Shown here one piece after another: positions 16,235-24,179 of a stretch of DNA of 64,000 nt (position 1 is its first letter; every line of letters starts with the position of its first letter). The DNA lies in the NCBI RefSeq assembly GCF_000379485.1, contig NZ_KB902299.1:186001-250000 (forward strand), written 5' to 3'. Source of the DNA: Wenxinia marina DSM 24838. GTDB lineage: Bacteria > Pseudomonadota > Alphaproteobacteria > Rhodobacterales > Rhodobacteraceae. The position numbers and the translations under genes are program-made. The notes under the pieces were generated by a model that ran no database searches, was not told the origin of the DNA, and saw nothing but the letters and a program-made list of their open reading frames with translations.

Positions 16235-17556
16235 CGAAGCCGCCCGAGAAATCGAAGGTCGTCCGCAAGCTGCGGTGCGCGGTCTACACCCGGAAATCCT
16301 CCGAGGAAGGGTTGGAGCAGGAGTTCAACAGCCTCCACGCCCAGCGGGAGGCCTGCGAGGCGTACATCGCCAGCCAGCGCTCCGAGGGCTGGGTGCTGGT
16401 TCGCGATCAGTACGACGACGGCGGCATCTCCGGCGGGACGCTGGAGCGCCCCGGCTTGAAGCGGCTGCTGGAGGATATCGAGGACGGTCTGGTCGACGTT
16501 GTCGTGGTCTACAAGATCGACCGCCTCAGCCGCTCGCTCGCCGACTTCGCCAAGCTGGTCGAGGTGTTCGACCGGAACGGCGTGACATTCGTCTCGGTGA
16601 CGCAGAGCTTCAACACGACGACCTCCATGGGCCGGCTGACGCTGAACATCCTGCTCTCCTTCGCCCAGTTCGAGCGCGAGGTGACGGCCGAGCGCATCCG
16701 CGACAAGTTTGCCGCCAGCCGCAAGAAGGGGATGTGGATGGGTGGGGTGCCGCCCTACGGATACCGCGTCGAGAACCGCAAGCTGGTGGTCGACGAAGAC
16801 GCCGCCGAGCAGGTGCGCTGGATCTTCGCCCGCTTCCTCGAGATCGGCTCCGGCACGATCCTGGCCCGGGAGGTCGAGGCGCGACGCATCACAACGCGGG
16901 CCGGCAACCGGATCGACAAGAAGTACCTCTACCGGATGCTTAGCAACCGCGCCTACATCGGCGAGGCGGTCCACAAGGGCGAAAGCTATGCCGGCGAGCA
17001 CGACGCGATAATTGACGGAGCGACATGGGACCGCGTCCACGCCATCCTGCAGGAAAGTCCCCGCAAGCGCGCCGCCCGGACACGCGCCGACACGCCCGCG
17101 CTACTGAAGGGACTGCTCTTCGGTCCGGACAGCGCGGCCTTCTCTCCGACGCATACCCGCAAGGGCGACAGGCTCTACCGCTACTACGTGAGCCAGACGG
17201 TGCTGAAGCACGGCGCCGGTTCATGTCCGGTCGGCCGAGTGCCTGCGGGGGAGATTGAGGCCACCGTCATTAACCAGCTGCGCGCCGTGTTTCGCCAGCC
17301 TGAGATCGTGGCAGGAACGTGGAAGGCGGCGCGCTCTCATATGGCCGGCATCACCGAGGCCGACGCCCGCGCAGCCTTGCAGCAGCTCGATCCGCTGTGG
17401 GACGACCTATTCCCCGCCGAGCAGGCGCGCATCGCGATGCTGCTGGTCGAGCGCGTGGACATCGGCACGGATGGGCTCAACGTCCGGCTCCGGATGGACG
17501 GCCTCGGAGGGCTCGCGCGCGAGATGCTGTCTGGCAGCATCGGAGCAGCGGCATGA
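16231..17556 (+). CDS. Large serine recombinase (site-specific integrase/resolvase family)
   Basis: A 441-aa protein. The N-terminal resolvase domain has the Y-x-R-x-S motif (AVYTRKSSEEG; catalytic Ser about residue 23), a DQYDDGGISGGTLERPGL loop and KIDRLSRSLADF. FAQFEREVTAERIRDKFAAS is the long E helix. The recombinase domain (VPPYGYRVENRKLVVDEDAAEQVRWIF) and a zinc-ribbon-like segment (LLFGPDSAAFSPTHTRKGDRLYRYYVS) follow. It should integrate and excise the element by a double-strand exchange through a phosphoserine link. The length is at the short end for large serine integrases. It is co-translated with DUF2924. Confidence 0.93.
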   Translation: MTKPPEKSKVVRKLRCAVYTRKSSEEGLEQEFNSLHAQREACEAYIASQRSEGWVLVRDQYDDGGISGGTLERPGLKRLLEDIEDGLVDVVVVYKIDRLSRSLADFAKLVEVFDRNGVTFVSVTQSFNTTTSMGRLTLNILLSFAQFEREVTAERIRDKFAASRKKGMWMGGVPPYGYRVENRKLVVDEDAAEQVRWIFARFLEIGSGTILAREVEARRITTRAGNRIDKKYLYRMLSNRAYIGEAVHKGESYAGEHDAIIDGATWDRVHAILQESPRKRAARTRADTPALLKGLLFGPDSAAFSPTHTRKGDRLYRYYVSQTVLKHGAGSCPVGRVPAGEIEATVINQLRAVFRQPEIVAGTWKAARSHMAGITEADARAALQQLDPLWDDLFPAEQARIAMLLVERVDIGTDGLNVRLRMDGLGGLAREMLSGSIGAAA

Positions 17557-18104
17557 CCCGCGCGACGGCGGTCCCCGAGACGGTCACCATCCACGTGCCA
17601 TTCCGCGTCGTGAAGCGCGGAGGGCGTAAGGAGATGCAGATGCCAGACCGCGTTCGACCGGAGCGCATGCCGGACAACACGTTGGTCAAGGCGCTGGCAC
17701 GCGCCTTCCGGTGGAAGCGCATGGTGGATAGCGGGAAGTTTGCCACCATCGCCGAACTGGCCGAGCGCGAGGGCATCGCGCCGTCTTACATGACACGCGT
17801 CCTGCGCCTCACGCTGCTTGCACCCTGCATTGTGGAGGCGATCCTGAACGGGCGGCAGGACCCTGCGGTGACGCTGGCGCGGCTTATGGAGGGGGTTCCG
17901 GCGGACTGGTGCGACCAGCACCATCGTTTCGGCTCGCAACCACCTGGGCGGTGGAAGGACGGAGCAAAGGGTGCGCCGGGCATTGATTCTCTAAACGCGG
18001 GCAGAGAACATTCCGGCTTGCTCACGTCAGCAACGCCACAGATGCCGCTCGCTAGTCAATCTGCTTGGCAGCGAGATAGGAACGGACTAAGAACAGACGA
18101 GTAG
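17553..18104 (+). CDS. Recombinase-associated helix-turn-helix protein with an unusual C-terminal tail
   Basis: A 183-aa protein. The first ~125 residues are the conserved-looking part: VTIHVPFRVVKRGGRKEMQM, then NTLVKALARAFRWKRMVDSG, then a helix-turn-helix FATIAELAEREGIAPSYMTR (~67-86). Proteins like this commonly end shortly after the motif corresponding to MEGVPADW. Here the frame runs about 55 residues further into low-complexity, weakly coding-like sequence (GSQPPGRWKDGAKGAPGIDS...). The tail may be an extension created where the restriction module joined the element. The likely role is recombination directionality or regulation of the operon. Confidence 0.72.
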   Translation: MTRATAVPETVTIHVPFRVVKRGGRKEMQMPDRVRPERMPDNTLVKALARAFRWKRMVDSGKFATIAELAEREGIAPSYMTRVLRLTLLAPCIVEAILNGRQDPAVTLARLMEGVPADWCDQHHRFGSQPPGRWKDGAKGAPGIDSLNAGREHSGLLTSATPQMPLASQSAWQRDRNGLRTDE

Positions 18105-18124
18105 CGAACGCCGAGGCAGGGAAC

Positions 18125-19498
18125 ATGCGAATGAGTTTAGGAGCTGATACCGTCAGAGATCGGCACGGGCTCGAAGCGTCCGACCAGCCGAATGGATTCA
18201 CGGTGGTCGATCTCTTTTGCGGTGCTGGCGGAATGTCGGAGGGGTTTCGTCAGGCAGGATTCGCGGTTTTGGCTGGAAGTGACAACGACCCGGATGCGCT
18301 GGCAACCTTCTCAGCGAATTTCCCTGAGTCTCAAGCGATCTTGGGCGACATCCGCATCGACGCGGTTAAGGAGCAAATTCTCGACGCAGCACGCCGCGCG
18401 ACCGTCCTCGTAGGAGGGCCCCCATGCCAAGCGTTCTCGCAAGTGCGCAATTACAGTCGGATGATCGATGATCCGCGCAACGCCCTCTATCGTGAATTCG
18501 TGACTGCACTTCGAACTGCCCTTCCTCCCGCGTTTGTTATGGAAAACGTGACGGGCATGGATCAAATGGGGGCGCGAGAACAAATCCTCACGGATCTCTC
18601 ACTCAGTGGTAGGTACGATGTCCGCGCACAAGTAGTCGATGCCGCGAATTTCGGCGTACCGCAAACACGCAAGCGTCTCCTATTTATCGGAACCCGACGC
18701 GGAACCGGGATGTCAGCTCCAGTTCTAAATGGATCAGGGGCAACTGAATCTGTTGTGCTGGCCCGCTTTACTGGCGACCGCAGGCCGCGCTACCAACTAG
18801 TGGTTCAGCAAAATCTCTTGAGTATGCGACTAGCGGAAGCTCTTCATGATAGCGAAGATCTGACCGCGGTCACTGCGGCCCAAGCAATTTCTGACCTCAC
18901 CGAACTCCCGGTTGGCAACCGACACGATGAGATCGATTGGAATCAATTGCCAGCGCCCAGCAGCGCCTATCAGCGATTGATGCGAACCCAGACATCTGGA
19001 ATGGCGGTGAATCTTCAGGTGCCGCGATTGAACAAGGACACCGAACTGCGGCTGCGAGGCATTCCACAAGGTGGGAACTATAGGGATCTACAGGAGGAGC
19101 TCCTGGGCCGATACCTAACGGGTCAACGTTGGGGACAGTCCAACGGAAGCGGGCGGCTTTCCAGAAAGCACTTCTATGCCTATCGAAGGCTTCATCCTGC
19201 GCTTTGGGCATGGACACTGAACACAAAGGCCGACTCCGTCTATCACTACGAGGTCCCGCGCGCCTTGTCGGTGCGCGAGATGGCCCGACTGCAGTCGTTT
19301 CCTGACCGCTTTCTGTTCACCACTGACCCGCGGCGCGGGCCGCTTGAAGGGCGCCATGATGGCGGCCCCGCACATTCGCGATATCGGCAAGTCGGCAACG
19401 CGGTCCCTCCGCTCCTAGCTGAACGGGTAGCGCAAAGTCTGTTGATTGAGTTAACTGCCTCTCGTGCCCAAGAAGGGATTCGCACGAAGGCGGGGTGA
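18125..19498 (+). CDS. DNA (cytosine-5) methyltransferase of a type II restriction-modification system
   Basis: A 457-aa protein with the ordered C5-MTase motifs: I TVVDLFCGAGGMSEGF (~26-41), IV with the catalytic cysteine GGPPCQAFSQ (~97-106), VI ENVTGM, VIII QTRKRLLFIG, and X QVGNAVPPLLAERVA near the C-terminus. A variable target-recognition region lies between VIII and X. It transfers a methyl group from AdoMet to C5 of cytosine in a site that cannot be read from the sequence. The GC content is visibly lower than that of the flanking genes, suggesting horizontal arrival. The endonuclease and vsr genes follow within 4 and 18 bp. Confidence 0.93.
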   Translation: MRMSLGADTVRDRHGLEASDQPNGFTVVDLFCGAGGMSEGFRQAGFAVLAGSDNDPDALATFSANFPESQAILGDIRIDAVKEQILDAARRATVLVGGPPCQAFSQVRNYSRMIDDPRNALYREFVTALRTALPPAFVMENVTGMDQMGAREQILTDLSLSGRYDVRAQVVDAANFGVPQTRKRLLFIGTRRGTGMSAPVLNGSGATESVVLARFTGDRRPRYQLVVQQNLLSMRLAEALHDSEDLTAVTAAQAISDLTELPVGNRHDEIDWNQLPAPSSAYQRLMRTQTSGMAVNLQVPRLNKDTELRLRGIPQGGNYRDLQEELLGRYLTGQRWGQSNGSGRLSRKHFYAYRRLHPALWAWTLNTKADSVYHYEVPRALSVREMARLQSFPDRFLFTTDPRRGPLEGRHDGGPAHSRYRQVGNAVPPLLAERVAQSLLIELTASRAQEGIRTKAG

Positions 19499-19501
19499 TG
19501 G

Positions 19502-20614
19502 ATGGATGAGGAGGGCCTCCTCAAGTCAGAAGCGAGCGCGACAGCAGACAAGAGGGCGATCGATCGGGCCTTCGGGGCGGAAAACCGAAACAGGCTGATT
19601 GACGAGTACTTCGAGTCTTCGGCCGCACGAGGGGTGAACCCGGGAAATGCGTGGGAGCACGTCTACCGCTTGCTCCTTTGGTCAGATCCGACCACCGGTC
19701 TCGCACACTGCTACGAGAGCGACAAATCGCAGCCAGGAAAACCTTGGTATGCTCGGTCTTTGGCCTTTCATGACTGGCTGTGTCGAGCGTTGAGCATCGA
19801 ACCGGATGAGTTGTCGCACGAGATCGACTGGCTCTTTCTAAAGGCTTGCTCAGACTTGGCCGACGTCCTCTTGCGCAGAGAGGCGAAGCTCGCCGAAGTC
19901 GCTGCGCAACAGCGCGAACCTTATGGCGACCGCAGCTTCCCGGAACCCGGAGCAGATCCTGAACTGGCTGCAATAATAGAAGAGACGTTGAGGCCGTATC
20001 TGGCGCGAGATGTGCAGGAAGAGGTTTGGAACGCCCTCACTCAGAAAGTGCGCCAATTCCTAGCTGTGCAGAATAAGCGTAAGAACCTAGTTGGTGAGGG
20101 CTTCGAGGACGTACTTGCCCAAGTAGTGCGTCGCGCTTGCGATGTCCCAGCCGACGCGATCCTCACGCGGAGTCTTCTTTACGAGATCCCCGGGTTCAAC
20201 CGGGCTCGGCAAGGCGCAAAGGAAAACAAGGTCGACCTCGCAATTGTTCGGCCGACGATGCGTACCTTAGTGACAGCGAAGTGGAGTGTCCGAGCAGATC
20301 GTGAGAAGCAGTTCACCACTGAGTACGACGAATACATCAATGCCGAGTCAGAGAACAACAAGTTCCAGTACGTCTTTGTGACAAACGAGTTTGATCCAGC
20401 CCGGCTAATGCGAGCGTGCGAAAATCTGCATCGAAACAGCTTGATGTTCGACTACGTGGTGCACATTAGCCCTGAAGCCGTTCGGGCTGCCTACGGGGAA
20501 GGGCAAGCGAATGGCGGGCGCATGACCGGAACTCAACGCCGAGTCATCAAGAACATGGAAAGTGGGCGCCTCATCAGTCTGGAACAGTGGCTTCAAAATC
20601 TCTCGGGTCAGTAA
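19502..20614 (+). CDS. Predicted type II restriction endonuclease (possibly BsaWI/CCGG-type)
   Basis: A 370-aa protein. The N-terminal half is helical; the catalytic-looking region is residues ~240-300, with KENKVDLAIVRPTMRTLVTA and KWSVRADREKQFTTEYDEYI following. The Asp in KVDLAIV and the Lys in TAKWS fit a PD-(D/E)XK core, and the KWSxRxDR signature recalls enzymes of the BsaWI/CCGG-recognising group. Family assignment is tentative, but the position between a C5-methyltransferase and vsr strongly supports an endonuclease. It should cut the site protected by the adjacent methylase. It starts 3 bp after the methylase stop. Confidence 0.78.
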   Translation: MDEEGLLKSEASATADKRAIDRAFGAENRNRLIDEYFESSAARGVNPGNAWEHVYRLLLWSDPTTGLAHCYESDKSQPGKPWYARSLAFHDWLCRALSIEPDELSHEIDWLFLKACSDLADVLLRREAKLAEVAAQQREPYGDRSFPEPGADPELAAIIEETLRPYLARDVQEEVWNALTQKVRQFLAVQNKRKNLVGEGFEDVLAQVVRRACDVPADAILTRSLLYEIPGFNRARQGAKENKVDLAIVRPTMRTLVTAKWSVRADREKQFTTEYDEYINAESENNKFQYVFVTNEFDPARLMRACENLHRNSLMFDYVVHISPEAVRAAYGEGQANGGRMTGTQRRVIKNMESGRLISLEQWLQNLSGQ

Positions 20615-20632
20615 TCGAGCGGCTGCCTGTCC

Positions 20633-21073
20633 ATGGATAGAATAACGTCGACACGCCGAAGCGCAAACATGCGTGCGATCCGGTCGAAGCATACGAAGCC
20701 CGAGTTGACCGTTCGCAGTGCTCTACGAGCGGCAGGCCTTACGGGCTACCGCTTGCATCGACGTGATCTGCCCGGTCGTCCCGACATTGCGTTTGTGGGC
20801 CGGAAGAAGGCCATCTTCGTTCACGGGTGTTTCTGGCACGGACACGATTGCCGGGAGGGAAGCAGACGCCCTCGTTCGCGCCAAGAGTACTGGCTCCCTA
20901 AGATTTCGGCGAACCAGACGAGAGACGCCCTTCATCATCATCAACTAGCGGCGGCGGGATGGGAGATCCTGGTCATCTGGGAGTGCGAGACACAGGAAGC
21001 GGCTTTGATCGACAGGTTAAAGGCGTTCGTCAGCGAAGCTCCGGTGATGGAGGGGACTGTACGCGGCTGCTGA
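20633..21073 (+). CDS. vsr: Very short patch repair endonuclease Vsr
   Basis: A 146-aa protein of the usual Vsr length. It begins with the family signature SANMRAIRSKHTKPELTVRS, then the catalytic segment LHRRDLPGRPDIAFVGRKKA with the metal-binding Asp, followed by IFVHGCFWHGHDC with the conserved His/Trp/Cys cluster. Vsr nicks beside T:G mismatches made by deamination of 5-methylcytosine, so it protects the genome from mutation by the adjacent methyltransferase. It is the last gene of the restriction module and the last gene before the tRNA-Ser that marks chromosomal sequence. Confidence 0.93.
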   Translation: MDRITSTRRSANMRAIRSKHTKPELTVRSALRAAGLTGYRLHRRDLPGRPDIAFVGRKKAIFVHGCFWHGHDCREGSRRPRSRQEYWLPKISANQTRDALHHHQLAAAGWEILVIWECETQEAALIDRLKAFVSEAPVMEGTVRGC

Positions 21074-21297
21074 AATAAACCCGCAGTTCGATTTCGGTCC
21101 CAAGCAAACCAGAGGGTACTCCAGTCGAACTTCATACCTGCTGCGGGGCATTTGCCAACGAAAGCAGGATCTTACCGGTTCTTCACCAAATTGGCGCAGG
21201 CAACAGGTCCGGAGACTATCGGCCCCGAGAGAACGCTTCCCGGCCTCCCGACGCAGAGGCGAGTGAACAGCCCTTCCCGCATAACCTTCGAAAACAA

Positions 21298-21322
21298 CGG
21301 AAAAATCCGGCCGCAGCCGGAT
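21298..21322 (-). terminator. Rho-independent terminator of the tRNA-Ser gene
   Basis: On the minus strand ATCCGGC-TGCG-GCCGGAT (21322-21305) is followed directly by TTTTT. It lies 27 bp past the tRNA 3' end and has the classic stem plus U-tract, unlike most hairpins in this GC-rich window. Confidence 0.85.
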
Positions 21323-21348
21323 CGGGAGAACGCTTTCGCTGGGGCAAA

Positions 21349-21438
21349 TGGCGGAGCGAGAGGGATTCGAACCCTCGAGACGGTTTCCCGCCTACACACT
21401 TTCCAGGCGTGCGCCTTCGACCACTCGGCCACCGCTCC
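21349..21438 (-). tRNA. tRNA-Ser(GGA)
   Basis: On the minus strand the gene reads from GGAGCGGTGGCCGAGTGG to a CGCTCC-G-CCA end. The acceptor stem GGAGCGG pairs with TCGCTCC (one G:T), and discriminator G73 and an encoded CCA follow. The anticodon arm is CACGC-CTGGAAA-GTGTG, giving anticodon GGA, which reads UCC/UCU. The long variable arm expected of class II tRNA-Ser is present, and the T arm has the GGTTCGAATCC-type loop. It marks the start of chromosomal sequence right of the integrated element. Confidence 0.95.
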
Positions 21439-21592
21439 AGCGCCGCCCTCATGCCCAAAGGGCGGGCGGAATGCAAGGGCGGGCGGGCCGGCGGAATGCG
21501 GGCGGCCGCGGGCACGGGGGCGTGCATTGCACCCGGCCCGGCGCGGTATCATAGTCGGAGCCCGTGACCGCCCTGCCCGCTTCCGAGGCCCG

Positions 21593-22750
21593 ATGGACGA
21601 CCGACGCCTGCAGCGACCCGACACGGCCGTGCCGCTGAGCCCGCCCGGCCCGGCCGCGCCCGAACCGGCGCGGCTGGCGGCCGGTGCGCTCATCGTCATC
21701 GCCTTCGCGGTCGTGCTGTTCCTGCTGGTGCAGGCGCGGTTCCTGCTGATCTCGCTCGCGGTCGCGATCATCCTGTTCTCGCTGACCTCGGACGCGATCA
21801 GCTTCATCGCGCGGCAGCGCGTGGGTCCCCTGCGGATCCCGAACTGGCTGGCGAGCCTGGCGGCGGTGGCGTTCCTCGCGGCGCTGATCCTCAGCCTGAC
21901 CTCGATCATCATCGCGCAGATCAACACCGTGCTCGTCACGACCCTCGCCTACCTGGAGCAGGCGCCGCAGGCGGTGGCCGGGATGGTGCGCTGGCTCGGC
22001 GACGACGCCGAGGCGGCGGTGCTGAACTCGCTGCAGACGATCGAGATCGGCGGCTACATCCGCACCATCGCAGGCTCGGCCAGCGACCTGATGCAGGGCA
22101 GCGTCCTCGTCATCCTGTTCGTCGGCTTCCTGTTCGCCGAACGGGTCTGGTTCAACGCCAAGCTGATGAACTTCGTCGGCGATCCGGCGCAGGCGGACCG
22201 GGTGGGCCGGATCATCGGCAGCATCATCCACCGGGTGAACCGGTACCTGCTGGTCAAGACCGGCGTCAGCCTCGTCACCGGGGCGATGGTCTATGGCGTC
22301 GCCCGCGCCTTCGGGCTGGAGCTGGCGATGGCCTTGGGCATCCTCACCTTCATCCTGAACTACCTACCCAACATCGGCTCCATCGTCGCGACGGTGCTGA
22401 TCGCGCTGGTCGCGCACGTGCAGCTGGGCTCGGCCGGGACGACGGCGTCGATCTTCGTGATCTGCACGCTGATCCAGTTCGTGAACGGCTCGATCATCGA
22501 TCCGATGCTGATGGGCCGGGCGCTGCGCCTGTCGCCGTTCGTGATCATCTTCGCGCTCGCCTTCTGGGGCGCGGTCTGGGGTGTGCCGGGGATGTTCCTG
22601 TCGGTGCCGATCATGGTGGCGATCATGATCGTGTGTTCGGAGATCCCCGCCCTGCGCGGCGTCGCGATCCTGCTGTCCCGCGAAGGGCTACCCGAGCCCG
22701 AGACGCGGCCCGACCCGGGCCTGCTGGCGCGGCAAGAGGCCGCGGAATAG
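21593..22750 (+). CDS. AI-2E family (PF01594-type) membrane transporter
   Basis: A 385-aa protein with about eight membrane segments, grouped as two N-terminal pairs (residues ~28-75), one at ~85-110, and a C-terminal block from ~235. It carries the family hallmark region LGILTFILNYLPNIGSIVAT and the late INGSIIDPMLMGRAL-like stretch (FVNGSIIDPMLMG). Family members include TqsA-like exporters and Na+/H+ antiporter-like proteins; the substrate here is unknown. The start at MDDRRLQRP is favoured because the frame further upstream crosses the tRNA gene. It converges on the peptidase gene with 4 bp between stops. Confidence 0.85.
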   Translation: MDDRRLQRPDTAVPLSPPGPAAPEPARLAAGALIVIAFAVVLFLLVQARFLLISLAVAIILFSLTSDAISFIARQRVGPLRIPNWLASLAAVAFLAALILSLTSIIIAQINTVLVTTLAYLEQAPQAVAGMVRWLGDDAEAAVLNSLQTIEIGGYIRTIAGSASDLMQGSVLVILFVGFLFAERVWFNAKLMNFVGDPAQADRVGRIIGSIIHRVNRYLLVKTGVSLVTGAMVYGVARAFGLELAMALGILTFILNYLPNIGSIVATVLIALVAHVQLGSAGTTASIFVICTLIQFVNGSIIDPMLMGRALRLSPFVIIFALAFWGAVWGVPGMFLSVPIMVAIMIVCSEIPALRGVAILLSREGLPEPETRPDPGLLARQEAAE

Positions 22751-22754
22751 CGGC

Positions 22755-23408
22755 CTAGCGGCGCAGGCGTCCGGTGCGGATCAGGATCGCGCCTCCCGGG
22801 ACCGGCAGCACCGCGATGTCCTCGGCGTAGTACTGGAAGCTGTCGGCGTTGCGGATCACCAGACCCGGCTGGCGGCGTGCCTCGCTGGAACAGACCGAGC
22901 GGGCGTAGCAGTTGTCGTCGGTCCCCGCCACCGCCTCGAAGTGGCTGAGCTCGTGGATGATCGTGCCCTCGCGGGTGCCGTTCTCCATCTCGTCGGCAGT
23001 GTTGTCGTACTCGAACATGCCGGGCAGGAAGTGGAAGGACGGGCACAGGTAGATGCGGTAGGGCTCGTCCCGGTAGACGTAGGCGTAGGTGCCGTCCTTG
23101 CACCCGTCGAAGCCGTCGTTCATGCAGATCAAGTACAGCTCGTCCCGCAGGAGAGCGTCGTGCACCGCCTTCAGCGAATTGCGGACCTCCTCGGCGTTGC
23201 GGGCCGAGTAGCGGCCGAACCAGCGGCCGTAGGTCTCGTCGTCGCCCACCGCGGCGGCGGCGGCGGCCGACATGGTGAGCGCGCCGTCGACGGCGGCGTG
23301 GATCCGCTCCATCTCGACCTTGGTGCAGGTCTCGAAATCGAGGGCGCGGGCCGGGGCGGCGGGGAGGAGTGTCGCGAGAACCGCGACGCAGGCGAGAACG
23401 AAGCGCAT
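22755..23408 (-). CDS. Secreted M35-like (aspzincin/deuterolysin-type) zinc metallopeptidase
   Basis: A 217-aa protein with a signal peptide (MRFVLACVAVLATLLPAAPARA). The mature part carries the zinc site GTIIHELSHFEAVAGTDD (~149-166): HExxH supplies two histidines and GTxD the aspartate ligand that defines aspzincins. Conserved cysteines (TCTK, LICMND, CKDG, YLCPSF, NCYARSVCSS) should form disulfides, in keeping with export. The C-terminal NADSFQYYAEDI resembles the family's end. It probably degrades proteins in the periplasm or outside the cell. Confidence 0.85.
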   Translation of the reverse strand: MRFVLACVAVLATLLPAAPARALDFETCTKVEMERIHAAVDGALTMSAAAAAAVGDDETYGRWFGRYSARNAEEVRNSLKAVHDALLRDELYLICMNDGFDGCKDGTYAYVYRDEPYRIYLCPSFHFLPGMFEYDNTADEMENGTREGTIIHELSHFEAVAGTDDNCYARSVCSSEARRQPGLVIRNADSFQYYAEDIAVLPVPGGAILIRTGRLRR

Positions 23409-23462
23409 GTCGAATGACCAGCAAGAACGTTGGCCGACGCTAGCACTCGCCCGGTCGCCGCA

Positions 23463-24179
23463 TCAACTGGCGAGGTGGAGGGCCACGCGCCGGTTCTGCT
23501 TGCCCTTGTTCTCGACCTTGCCGATGCGGAGGGGGCCGATTTCGCCGGTGCGGGCGACGTGAGTGCCGCCGCAGGGCTGGAGATCGACCGTGGCGTCCCC
23601 CTCGCCGATCCGCACCAGGCGGACCCGGCCGGCGCCGCGGGGCGGCTGGACCGACATCGTCTTGACGAGGCCGGGGTTGGAGTCCAGCTCGGCGTCGGTG
23701 ATCCACTCCGTCGTCACCGGCAGGTCGCGGGCGGCCAGTTCGTTCAGCGCCTCCTCCAGCGCGGCGACGTCCTCCGGCGGCTCGGGCATCGCGAAGTCGA
23801 GGCGGCCCTTGTCCGCGCCGATGGCGCCGCCGGTGACGGGCAGCGGGATGACCACGGACAGCAGGTGCAGCGCGGTGTGAACGCGCATGTGGCCGTGGCG
23901 CCGGTCCCAGTCGATGCGCTGGGTGACGCACGCGCCGACGGGCGGCAGGTCCGCGCCCTCCTCCGGCACCAGCGCGATGCCGCCGTCCGCCTTCACCGCC
24001 GTCGCGATCCGCGCCGTGCCGCCGTCCCAGGCGATCGCGCCGCTGTCGCCGGGCTGGCCGCCGCCGGTGGCGTAGAACAGGCTGCGGTCGAGGATCAGCC
24101 CGCCCTCGGCGGTCAACGCGGTCACGGTGCCCTCCGCCTCGCGGGCGTAGGGGTCGGTCAGGAACAGCGTCTCGGTCAT
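23463..24179 (-). CDS. Alanyl-tRNA editing protein (AlaX-type)
   Basis: A 238-aa protein with the editing-domain zinc ligands HTALHLL (HxxxH, ~105-111) and CGGTHV (CxxxH, ~206-211), plus the N-terminal FYATGGGQPGDSG loop found in AlaRS editing domains and AlaX. It hydrolyses Ser- or Gly-mischarged tRNA-Ala in trans. It is the last gene of the trgA-trgB-cysK-mscS-alaX run, its ATG overlapping the mscS stop (24176-24179). Confidence 0.88.
   Translation of the reverse strand: MTETLFLTDPYAREAEGTVTALTAEGGLILDRSLFYATGGGQPGDSGAIAWDGGTARIATAVKADGGIALVPEEGADLPPVGACVTQRIDWDRRHGHMRVHTALHLLSVVIPLPVTGGAIGADKGRLDFAMPEPPEDVAALEEALNELAARDLPVTTEWITDAELDSNPGLVKTMSVQPPRGAGRVRLVRIGEGDATVDLQPCGGTHVARTGEIGPLRIGKVENKGKQNRRVALHLAS

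Noticed and set aside
21074-21348. Attachment-site duplication next to tRNA-Ser
   Set aside because: The left end of the element is outside the window, so no direct repeat can be compared, and serine recombinases usually do not need a tRNA target.
21348-21554. Open frame starting MAEREGFEPSRRFPAYTLSR
   Set aside because: This is the well-known translation artefact of an antisense tRNA gene; the region is tRNA-Ser(GGA).
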